From Beroe forskalii (Eukaryota > Ctenophora > Nuda > Beroida > Beroidae), in the NCBI GenBank assembly GCA_011033025.1, contig WFMF01000097.1:310001-374000 (forward strand): a stretch of 64,000 bases of DNA, in the 5' to 3' direction. Position 1 is the first letter of the stretch. The number at the start of each line of letters is the position of its first letter. The notes below the pieces were generated by a model, which did not search any database, was not told the origin of the DNA, and saw only the letters and a program-made list of their open reading frames with translations. Made by a program: the position numbers and the translations under genes. Below are positions 9,229 to 19,200 of the stretch, one piece after another.

Positions 9229-11535
9229 TCATGGACGAACCTCACCCATCTCCACTGCGATGGAGTCATCATTATTATTGTTATCAATCACCTCGGTATT
9301 GAGAGTTGTTTCGGCATATTCCTGGGCGGAATTTAGGGCTGGAATACTATCTTCACAATGCATGTTCTTTACTACATCTGGAGACATTTGTATAGTCTCA
9401 ACCTTTCTTTCAATAACTGCCCATGACCAAATCTTAGTAGCAGCACATGTCAAGAATTTGACTAAATCACTATTGAAAATAGGGTTGAGTATGCTGTTAG
9501 TAGGTACTATGAACACCGAAGTGACCTCAAACCAGATGTCTGGAACAAACTTCTTGGTCACAGTAAAGTATACCATGACAGCAATGATTGTTAGCCAAGA
9601 CACTAACTTCACTCCCACAATAAGGATAACTTTTATGATCAGCTCTCTTTCTACCTCGTTGTCAGTTGAAGAATTAGCATTGGTTCTACTTTTCAAAAAA
9701 ATGGTCAGAATGACTACATAAAATCCGGTTATAGCAGCCAGTATTGTAAGCATGGATAAAATGTAGACTATTTTATGGTATTTCAATGCATCATTGTACC
9801 CAAAAACATCGTGAATGCATACTGGGGACCAACTATAGAAAGACAATTCTCTGAAGTTGAAAAGATCCGGGTTGTTTGTAATGGTTTTAAGTGCTTCTAT
9901 CTTCTTGTAGAAACCAAGGTCTGTATCATTTTTTCCAAAATATTGAGAATAGATCCTTTCAACATGACTTGCATCGTGGAAATCCCCCACAATGAATGGA
10001 TTAGCTTGAGCCAATGTTATCTTGCTTCTGAATACACTTTGTATGGATGCTAGTGGAATAACTGGAACTACCCAGATAAAGAGATTCACGAAGACCAGTG
10101 GAATGGACACGAACACAATGGATCTCAGGTGCACTCCCTCACTGAAACTGAACTGGCATTTGTAAGCCCTTGAAAAGGTCATGATAAGAACTGTTAAAAG
10201 AGATCCGTGAGATGAAAAGTTGAATGTGATCCCCAATATCTTGCACATCCATCCAGATCTCCAATTTTGGTCGAACTCACAGTAATTCCCGAAAGACCTG
10301 ACATTAGCAAATATAATGCCAAGAAGATAGAAGCCCTGAAGAAGATCATAGGAACATATTTGAAGTTTTAGGAACAAGTCAACCTTGATATGATTTTGAG
10401 GCTGTTCCGTTGCTAGCTTGGTTATCTCATCTTTTCCGACCCAAATATTTGCAATGAAATTCAAAAGGCAAGACAGGATTAGCCACATGAACAGAAGGTG
10501 ATTTCTTACCAGAAACTGGTTGTTCGACATAACTCCCATGTTGCAGTCCGCACATTCATCTTTTCCGTTATCACAGTCTTTGAAGCTATTACACACAGCT
10601 CCTTGAGTTACCCACGAAACATCACTGGTATTGTCGTCAGGTTCCATGCAATAGAATCTCTCTAAACAGTTTATCTCATCTGAGATATCATCACAATCAA
10701 ATTTGCCATCACAAACACTTCCAGGGTCTATGTATTGGAAAAATTCGTCAGTTCTTCTAGTGCATTTAAATTCAAAAAGTCTCCCTGGCGTGTAGCTGTT
10801 GTGAAAGCCTTCACATATCTCCTTTGACACTAACCCTTGACATAGTCTCGTACATATTTTCGTTATATTTATCACCTGATTCAATCCGTTAAACAATAAT
10901 TTATCTATGGCCACGGCTATATTAAGAGTACATTGGTGTGTGTTTTGGAGACCAGTAAACATGTCCTCCGAAATGTTGTAGTTTTCACAGACCGATAGAT
11001 CACAATGTGAAAAGTCAGGTCGGTCTTCGTATCCTATCTCTCTACAGATAACATCTCTGGATAAGTTCAACGTTATATTGTCAGTGTCTATCAGTAGAAT
11101 GTCCAAATCTGCAAATTCATTTTTGCACGTTATTTCTACTACATCATCACACACCATTTCGTCGGAACCGTCAAAACAGTCATACCTGCCATCGCAAGTC
11201 AATGATATGTCAACACATCCCTGCCCGTCAGCACAAAAGAAAATGGTTTCCGTAGAGTTAGAACAGCTGCATTCATCCCACAAACATAGAGAGGAACCAT
11301 CACAGATACTCCAGTTCCCAATCCAGCACACCCAATCAGACGATAAGCAACTTTCGATCATGCTCTGATTGAGACTGTTTCGACATGTTTTCATGCTTGG
11401 GCGAAAAGTGCACATTTTCTTGGATCCTGTTGAGTTCATGCCGATCGTTTCAAGACGCTTTTTTGGGATTATCCTTGTTTTTCTAGGAGTTAGAGCATTG
11501 CAACGCGCGGGATTATTTTGTCCCGCAAAGATCAT
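9229..11535 (-). CDS. LDLa-repeat seven-transmembrane receptor, intronless
   Basis: A 768-residue single-frame protein. The ectodomain (1-345) is cysteine-rich with three LDL-receptor class A repeats: about 90-129 (CDGRYDCFDGSDE core), 258-290 (CDGKFDCDDISDEINC) and a shorter one at 296-331 ending DCDNGKDECADC. Several Asn-X-Ser/Thr sites are present. Seven hydrophobic helices follow at about 346-367, 388-412, 430-458, 472-494, 586-614, 632-660 and 668-697. A WRSGWMCKILG segment leads into TM3 and the second extracellular loop is unusually long (about 495-585). TM7 carries NPIFN in place of NPxxY, and TM3 ends FSRAYKC instead of DRY. LDLa plus rhodopsin-like 7TM is the layout of relaxin-receptor/LGR relatives and the snail GRL101 type, but no leucine-rich repeats are present. 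The ligand is unknown. No clear signal peptide follows the first Met, so a short upstream exon may supply one. It lies between the two duplication arms. Confidence 0.85.
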   Translation of the reverse strand: MIFAGQNNPARCNALTPRKTRIIPKKRLETIGMNSTGSKKMCTFRPSMKTCRNSLNQSMIESCLSSDWVCWIGNWSICDGSSLCLWDECSCSNSTETIFFCADGQGCVDISLTCDGRYDCFDGSDEMVCDDVVEITCKNEFADLDILLIDTDNITLNLSRDVICREIGYEDRPDFSHCDLSVCENYNISEDMFTGLQNTHQCTLNIAVAIDKLLFNGLNQVINITKICTRLCQGLVSKEICEGFHNSYTPGRLFEFKCTRRTDEFFQYIDPGSVCDGKFDCDDISDEINCLERFYCMEPDDNTSDVSWVTQGAVCNSFKDCDNGKDECADCNMGVMSNNQFLVRNHLLFMWLILSCLLNFIANIWVGKDEITKLATEQPQNHIKVDLFLKLQICSYDLLQGFYLLGIIFANVRSFGNYCEFDQNWRSGWMCKILGITFNFSSHGSLLTVLIMTFSRAYKCQFSFSEGVHLRSIVFVSIPLVFVNLFIWVVPVIPLASIQSVFRSKITLAQANPFIVGDFHDASHVERIYSQYFGKNDTDLGFYKKIEALKTITNNPDLFNFRELSFYSWSPVCIHDVFGYNDALKYHKIVYILSMLTILAAITGFYVVILTIFLKSRTNANSSTDNEVERELIIKVILIVGVKLVSWLTIIAVMVYFTVTKKFVPDIWFEVTSVFIVPTNSILNPIFNSDLVKFLTCAATKIWSWAVIERKVETIQMSPDVVKNMHCEDSIPALNSAQEYAETTLNTEVIDNNNNDDSIAVEMGEVRP

Positions 11536-13302
11536 TCCACCTTGACTTAAGTCCTTTTCAAAGTCAACGATGAACGAGAAGTCAAACAGAATGAAACGTA
11601 GAACAAGATCATTTCAAAGTAATGCAGAGAAAAATTAAACTCTCTTGTTTTTGAATCTCCATGAAATTCATGATTCAATTTGATAGAAATCTGGCACACT
11701 ACCTTGTATTTATTGCCCGTTTTTAATTGATCTAAGGACCTTTTACTCTTCTTTTGTGGTTATAAATAGATATTTCTGTTGAAAACAATATCGGCGAACT
11801 CAATTGAGCCCCCCCCCCCTCTCTCTCTCTCTCCCAAGCATTTCATTACATACTACATTGTGATTGCTGCATTGTTGCTAATCATCAATTCGAAATATTT
11901 TTTCTAAAAACCTCCTATATTTGGGTTAATATAAATTGGTCTGTTGTTTGAGTTTTCCACATCCAAGAATCACGAGGCTATTACTCGAAAACACCATACT
12001 CAAATATCACGGCCTGCTTCACAGCCCATGCACTCTAATGTGGTGGTAAGGGATCGTTCACATATTACGTAATCATCTAGGGGTGTTTTCAAATGATTAC
12101 GTTTGATTACGGGAAGGGGGGGTTGCGGTTGATTACGACTGCAGTGATAAGAAAAAGGTGCGCAGGCGTTGCGTTGGTATGTCTTGCAACCCTTGGGGCA
12201 GTGGCGCTTCTTGCGTCTGGTGAACTTCGAACTGCTTTTGCCGAGATCTCATGGATAAAACAACTATACCGTAACTTTAGATAATTCAAAATTGACCGAC
12301 AAAATTCAATGATATTTATTATTTTTCGTTACTTGAATATACTGTTTTTTATTGAATTTTGCAATCTGAACGGTTACAAGCAAAGGAAAAATTTTCCTTT
12401 CTGGAATCAGAATCGAGCATCTCGAAATCAGGATCGGTAACAAGCAAAGGAAAAAATTTCCTTTCTGAAATCAGAATGGAGCATCTCGTACTCTCGTAAA
12501 GGAGAGAATTGCCTTTCTGAAATCAGAATTGAGCATCTCGTAAGGGGAGGACTGCCATTCTTAAATCAGAATCGGGCATCTCGTGTAGGGAAAATTGCCT
12601 TTCAAAAATCAAAATCGAGCATTGCGTGAGGGGAGAATTCCCTTGCCGGAATAGAAAATGAGGAGCAGGTTAATGTAAATCTACCTTTCCTTATTTCTTA
12701 TATTTGAACCGGGAAAAGGCAAATATGCTATTTTTTGTTACTTAACTAATGAACGCTTTATCGACCATCTTGTGGGTAGCCTCTACAAGAATAAGACGGC
12801 TCGTTTATTAAACTAAATCAATATTAGTCCAAAATTTTTATAAATATTTTCTCAAAAATCGATCATGCTTGTTACTTGTAGTGTTATTCCATCAAATATA
12901 TTGGTCCCGGCGAGCGGGCGAACTACCTTCTGTCAACTAAGAAGAGAACCTGGCACAAGACTACTTTGCCCTGTTCATCAAATTCACGGATGTTATTCCA
13001 ATGCAAATTTTAACGGTTCATGATAGCAATATTTTATAGAGCACTGTTTATTTCAATTTACGAGACTCAATTCATCATATCTGACAAAATAACTGACGTC
13101 TGACATGCTAGATTATGAATTGTGGTTTTTGTGATGAGTGTATCACCGTGTCACTCAGTCTCTGTAGTACTGTAAAGCAATACCATTCAGTTTCACATGC
13201 CAAGGCTTGCATATCATAAGATTATCATATTGTATCATGGAGTCACTGTCTCTCTTCCGGAGTTTCACATTAACTGTACATATCAGCATTCTTCAGGACG
13301 CG
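11536..13302. other. Intergenic; simple repeats and a half MITE
   Basis: Contains a poly(C)/(CT)n microsatellite at about 11,809-11,834. A single terminal repeat of the TTCACATATTACGTAAT family lies at about 12,050-12,075 with no partner found nearby. A tandem repeat lies at 12,365-12,655. No supported gene; frames here are short. Confidence 0.5.
12365..12655. repeat. About 55-70-bp tandem repeat, five degenerate copies
   Basis: Each unit contains TTTCCTTTCTGAAATCAGAA followed by GAGCATCTCGT. Units differ in length through loss of an AAGCAAAGGAAAAA block. Copies toward 12,650 are more diverged, as expected at the ageing edge of an array. Confidence 0.75.
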
Positions 13303-14202
13303 CTAGTTGAGCATGCAGTAGATGAACATGGCGAACTGGTAGTTGTCGTCAGTGTCCATGTTCTTGAAGCCGTCCTTCCACGCCCTCCATCCGTCCTCTC
13401 CGTCCAGGTGCTCGGAAAGTCCCTGGTCGTCGTCCTGCAGCTGCTCCATGGCCCTGTCCACCACCTCGTCCTCATCACCCTCGAAATTGAACATCTTCAG
13501 CTTCCTCTCAAACCGGCGGAGTTTCTCCTTCGAGATCTTGTCTTTCTTCTTGCCATCTGTCTTGAGAGAGTAAGATATTTCGTAGGCTCGCATCTTGATC
13601 TTCGTGCCGTCAGTGGTGAGAGCCTTCCCCTTCCTGCCGTACGGGAGGTCGTCTCTTCCGGAGGTGAGGCCTGGGAACTTGATCTTGAGAGCGAGTAGCT
13701 GGAGCTCCCCCATCACTCCGTTCTCTTTGGTGTCGGATACACACTTACACAGCTTCCTGGAGGGAGGGGCCTCCACGAACTCCTTGTAGAAGGCCTCAGC
13801 TCGCTCCCACAGCTCCGCCATGTGGATAGCGTGGACCATCTTTTCCAGAACGCTGTAGTTGATGATTCCCCACTCCTTCCGGTTCATCTTGGAGAGCACC
13901 TCGTCAGCGTGGCGCATGGCGATGGTCTTGAAGGTGGTGTCGTAGCCGATGGGGAGGGCGTGGGGCAGCACCCGCTTCACCTTGCTCGTCAGGTTGAAGT
14001 TGACGGTGGGGATGAAGTTCTCCTCGGGAGCGTCCTCCTTGAAGTAGTACCTCAGGTCCTCTAGGGTCAGGCTGTGGAGACGGTGCGCCACTGCAGTGCC
14101 GAAGTACTCGTCCAGTCCTGCCTCCTCCATCAGCTCAGTGCAGTTGGGGGCAGCGGTCCCGCTGGCTAGCATGGCCAGGAGGAACACCAGTGATATTGTC
14201 AT
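13303..14202 (-). CDS. Secreted protein of unknown family, single exon
   Basis: A 299-residue frame beginning MTISLVFLLAMLASGTAA, a classic signal peptide with cleavage expected near Ala18/Pro19. The mature chain is hydrophilic. It has Asn-linked glycosylation sites (NCT near the new N-terminus, NLTS, NYS), a Cys pair KLCKC near residue 152, a Lys/Glu-rich charged segment around 218-245 (possible helix or coiled coil), an acidic DGED/DDD-rich tail and a penultimate-region Cys (MFIYCMLN). Few cysteines and no known catalytic motif can be seen. Codon use is GC-rich relative to the AT-rich flanks, and silent-looking codons are strongly C/G-ending, which supports a real, well-expressed gene. I do not recognise the family. 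Antisense frames over the same interval are shadows. Confidence 0.7.
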   Translation of the reverse strand: MTISLVFLLAMLASGTAAPNCTELMEEAGLDEYFGTAVAHRLHSLTLEDLRYYFKEDAPEENFIPTVNFNLTSKVKRVLPHALPIGYDTTFKTIAMRHADEVLSKMNRKEWGIINYSVLEKMVHAIHMAELWERAEAFYKEFVEAPPSRKLCKCVSDTKENGVMGELQLLALKIKFPGLTSGRDDLPYGRKGKALTTDGTKIKMRAYEISYSLKTDGKKKDKISKEKLRRFERKLKMFNFEGDEDEVVDRAMEQLQDDDQGLSEHLDGEDGWRAWKDGFKNMDTDDNYQFAMFIYCMLN

Positions 14203-15619
14203 GGTTATACCTGGTGAATATACCTTGTTAATGCTGCATGTTCTGTGATGTGATACATCACGTGCCTATCACTCCTATTACTCCTATATCTACATACCAC
14301 AGAAAAGTAAAGCACAAAGTGCTGCAATATGATCAACACGTGAATATGTGGTTAGTTCAGTAGAAACTTTACTAACAACAAACAATAAAGAAAAGTAAAG
14401 TAAGAAAACAAACAATAAACAGATGATCATACTGTTAGTATCACAAAAGTTTTGTTGACCATTTTATGAACATAAGCAGTTGTGAGTTGATTCAGGAATA
14501 CATTTCAAAATTATCAAGTATAAATCAACATTGGACTCAACTTCGTTTCGTAATCGAAAAGGTTTTGAAATTACAGGTTCGCGAAAAGGACGTTTTTATT
14601 CTAAAAACACGAAAGTATTTTTACTTTTTAGTTATGCATGATAATCATACTATGATCATTGATCCTGCATGTTATTGCGTTATTGCATGTTATTGCAATT
14701 CTGGTACAGACATCAGAATGAATATTCATTTCATCTAAAAAACGAAAGTATTTTTACTTTTAAGTAACAAATGATTATTATGATACTATGATGCTCTCAT
14801 GACTTTGCATGTTATTGCAACTCTGGTACGGATTACATAATATAAACAATGTTTATATTATGTAATGTTTATTAATGTAAATGTTTATTAAACATTTACA
14901 TGCTCAATTTCATTACATTGGGGTCTAGAGTCTAGACGATGAATTTTATGCTATTCTTGATTACTCGTAAATAAAATGAAAAAAACGCTGTGTCGAGCAA
15001 CTGACTCATCACATATCATGATGATCCAGATTAAATAATTCCTAAAGCCTATTGTAATGATAACAATAAAACTAAATAATCAAAATAAAAACAATGATAA
15101 AGGCACGTTATCGATGGTCTCTAATAAACTAACAGCCACGGTGGCTCAGGTGGCACCAGCCCGGCGTGCCCCCCAGTAAACGGAGGACCAGTTCTCAGGC
15201 TACGAGGAGCCGACTAATTCGTCACTTGGTGGTCCAGCCCTGACTACTCACGGTTAATGAGATTAGCTGGTTGAACTTTCAGCAAAATTCAGCTGTATTT
15301 TGAAGTATAATCATTTCATCAAATCGCAAAATCAAATCAATGCATTTAAATTTGAGAGCGTTAGTAAGCTTAACTCTTGTACGGGGCTATTAATTAATAA
15401 ATTTTATTTTATAACCTGCTCACTTTGAAATTAAATTGGTGGAAATTTTCTTCACTAAGCACCGGTTATTCTGGCAAATGTTTCGTGTACGGGTAGCCAA
15501 CACGAACCAATGTCCCTGAACTGATGGAATTTGGGCCCCCTGAACGTCGTACAGAATAATGATGGCTGATGCTACTTGTTTAATGACAGATGAATTCCAG
15601 TTTAAACTGCTCTTTACAG
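14203..15619. other. Intergenic; direct repeats, palindromes and a SINE-like block
   Basis: An AACGAAAGTATTTTTACTTT to GCATGTTATTGCAA block of about 110 bp occurs twice (about 14,600-14,710 and 14,740-14,835). Two near-perfect palindromes sit in tandem at 14,834-14,905: ACATAATATAAAC / GTTTATATTATGT with a 3-nt loop, and TGTAAATGTTTA / TAAACATTTACA. A tRNA-like block is at 15,133-15,260. No protein-coding gene was recognised. Confidence 0.5.
15133..15260 (+). repeat. Possible tRNA-derived SINE head
   Basis: Contains TGGCTCAGGTGG, a good match to a pol III A box. About 45 bp later comes CCAGTTCTCAGGCT, a weak B-box match. It is GC-rich in AT-rich surroundings. No second copy was found in the window, so the call is tentative. 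Confidence 0.3.
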
Positions 15620-16162
15620 GATAGACAGGGACTGAACTGGTATGAGAAGGGCACAATTCTAGTGTCATTCTTATCAAAAGATCCTGATGAGAAACCTGCC
15701 ATGGCATACCGTGACCAAGGGACTAAGGTGACAGTTTGAGACCGCAATTATTGGATTAAAAATAATTCCCGTGAGAACTGCTATAGTCCCAACTCCCACG
15801 ACAACATATTCGATCTGACCATTCAATGTATTATCAAGGATATAAACTCTTGCCAACCCCATTCACTGCCGTATTGAAAGATTGAAATCGGAAGGTTACT
15901 AGGCTAGTGAGCTACGCTAGGCTGCAGTATAATAACGTGAACAAACAAGATACCGGAGCGAGTTGAGTTCCAAAGAATTTAGCTCGGTGAATAAAACTAT
16001 TGTGAATCATATGCCGCCGCTTTCCACTTGCTTTTACATAACTACTGCAACAAGCTTCCTCTTCATCCCGATAAAATATTACCATTTTTTCTCTTCTCAG
16101 ACTCTTAGATGGGGATGTGCCAAGGACCAGCGAATGGGAACAAGTTCAGTTCTCTTACCAAG
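15620..16162 (+). other. Two possible plus-strand exons, product unknown
   Basis: 15,620-15,727 is open over 36 codons, preceded by CTCTTTACAG and followed by GTGACAG. 16,101-16,162 is preceded by a pyrimidine-rich tract ending TTCTCAG and followed by GTGAGAG, and continues the same phase without a stop. The joined peptide (DRQGLNWYEKGTIL...) is not one I can assign. They lie just downstream of the last recognised importin exon, on the opposite strand, so either a small convergent gene or chance splice-like sequence is possible. Confidence 0.22.
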
Positions 16163-16244
16163 GTGAGAGTCAAAAAACCATATAACAATAGGGACTCTCG
16201 ATGTCCAATGTCATCTAATCTACCAATAAAAGGAGCATTCTTAC

Positions 16245-19200
16245 CTTCTGTTTGGCTGCCAATTCCTTGAGGTTGGCACAACTGGCTGATAAGAGAATTC
16301 CCAGGTACTTGGCTAGGTCTGAGGGTGGCACTTGGGAGCACAGGGTACAGAGTGACCAGCACAGCCGGATCTGAAAGATGGTCAATGGTGTTTGATTCAA
16401 AACATCACAAGAACTACATGTGGTTACAAAGCAAAGTTTAAATGTCAATCTTCTACGTGGTTTGTTTCTATAACCACCTAGCGATTCCTCAGTCGTTTTG
16501 GTGCATGTAAGAACTAAGAATTACCTTTTCTCTGTTTTTGATAGCTGGGTTACTGTAGACTGTTCGAAAGGGCTCAATCAGCACTGCAATCTCTGTGGCC
16601 AGCACGTCAGTACACTCGATACACAGGTCCCTGAACGCCATAACAGCGGAGGGCGCTAAAGTAACCTGGGAATAGTTTGCTTGATATTATCCGGGGAAGC
16701 AACAAGAATCTGAATGATCTTTCGTATCAACTTCAAACATCACATGTAAAATGGAGCAAAAGGGTTGCAGGTGACTCATAGAGGAGATGAATAATGATTA
16801 GATTGGGTACCAGGCTAAAAGATCGATCACCTCGTCGTCCGGAATCAAGTCACAAGACTCTTCCTTTTCTACTCACATCGTTGACATTGGAGAGGAGGAC
16901 CTTGACAGCCGGGAAGAGTTTGTCCGGGTGACTCCTGAGCCACTCACTGTACGCCCCGCACAGCAGCAGGGCAGTGCGGGATACTTTAGGGTGTGCGGGC
17001 AGCGAAGGTAGTGACTCTATGACACTGGCAATGATGCGGGCTGTGGTGCCGTTGCAGCCACCCTCATCCTCTGACGTCTCATCATACACCTGTGAGTTAC
17101 GAGTTGTAATAACTTGTAACTTAATATTCGTGTTCGAGTAGGCAGTGGTCGTTATTATCGTGGTTAAGATTAACTTGATGACACCGGACTGCAGTTCGTT
17201 GTTAGTTCTTTCAGTATTGGAAGGCGTTTGATACAGGGCTGATTCATGTATTTCAGGGTTGAAACTCACGCAGCGCCGTTATTTCTAGGGCACTCACCGT
17301 TTCCGCAATGCTCCTAAACATGAAGAGAGTAGCCTCGATCTTCTGCCACGTACAGGTCCGAGCTTTGCATGCCATGTACTCCTGTATCAAGACAGTCAGA
17401 CAGTCTGGCACCACCGACTGGATGTAGAGAATTGTGTCCCCAACCTGAAGGAGATTACGATCGCTATTCAGAGGGAATAGATAGCTGATATCCTAGAAAA
17501 TCTGTATGTTTACTCATCGACTCGCGGATTCAGTTTCATACTGCGATAGAATGAATTAAGTGTGACAACATGATGTTATTTTGGATGAATGACGACAATT
17601 TCAATGAGTTAATTAAGTCAATTAATTCGCGAGACGCAGTGCACGGGCCGACACGACTCGACCGCGCGCGCCGCGCACGCGCGTAAATTGCACTCACAGC
17701 GCGACTGAAGTTTTAATGAAAACTTCGCGCGTTCCAAATAATACAAGTTTCAATGGCACAAAATGTGCCACATGACTTTATGTACGAATTCTCTGAAAAT
17801 CTAAGGGTCTGCAAGTATCCCTGATCCCGCCACTCTCACCCCTCATAACACGCATATGTACCTCTTTACGGTAGTTCTCAAACTCAGTCCGCTGATCGTC
17901 AGTCCAGCTCTGCCACGCATCATCAGATGGGTACATTGTCTTTCGTAGCAATACTTCCACCAGTTTTGTGAACACCCCACTGTACATTGTCAACAGGCGC
18001 TTACTGTGGTCTGCCTCTTCAGAGATGATATCGTCACCAAAGTTAAACCAGAACTGAAATACCAAGTGTCAAATGTCCATACAAATCTCAACTAATTCTG
18101 GACCAATTCTCGAAGGATCTGATCAGTGAAAATCTTCATACTTTCATACCATGGGTGATTCTTATTTCTTAATTCTTTACTGAGGTAATCCACTCAATAA
18201 GTTACCATAAAGTGACTAGTGGTTAATAATACCTGCAGTGTTGTATCACTGAAGTTCTCATCAACAGGGAAGTGACCAGGTACCCCAGTGCACTCCAGCA
18301 CCATGGTTATAAGACAGCTAACAAGAGAGATACGTTCAGGACGAGACGTGTTCAGCAGCAACTTGGAGTACGTGTCGGTTGTTGCTAGCAACATCTGACA
18401 CACACCTGAAAGGCATTGCGTTGTCAGTACCGAGCAACATCTGGCATTGTGTTGTCAGTACCTAAGAGACATTTGGTCCGGGTATGCAGCCTGCAGGTTC
18501 CTAGAAAAGTGTTAGTAACTAACAAGTAGCTAATAATGTTATTAAGTACCTACTTACCTAGAAGGTAATATTTCCCAAATACGTCAAGACACCATCTAAC
18601 AGCTTATATAATAATTTGAACCCGTTTAACCAGCCATTTTCTGTCATCCTTCTTTGATGTCATCAATTCACCTTTCTAAAGTAGGACGATGGCGTCAAAG
18701 CTTGGCTGATTATTTATTATGAACGGTGCGCGACTTATTAATCTATGATTTGATGTGCCATATAAAAGTATAAACGTTCTAGTATCTAATCTTCTAATGC
18801 CAAGGATGCTGCGCACATAAATCAGCTACATTATAACTAACTTGGTAGGGAACAAATTTATCCAATATTTCTTGCAATACTTCAAAAACCCAATGCTTTA
18901 ATTTAGATAAATTTTCTACAAATATCTCAAAATTTTCGAATCACAAGAAATATAGAAAAGCAAACCTTGGCAGATGCCCATATCGTCGTTCTGAATCGCT
19001 TCCCCGAGCGTTGCCTGTAGCTGTGCTAACTTAGCAATGATCTCCCAGACCGTGTCAGGGTAGCTGATGGTGATGGGCTGGCGCAGGAAGTTCACCAAAC
19101 AGTCGACCACTATGTCGAATAGGGCAGGGTTGCCGATATCATCGAACATTCGTTCTGCGCGGGGAGATTGTGTTTTTAATCTGTGTTAAGTACCTAATGA

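Noticed and set aside
13207..14064. Plus-strand frames over the secreted-protein gene
   Set aside because: Shadows of a GC-rich coding frame that has a signal peptide on the minus strand.
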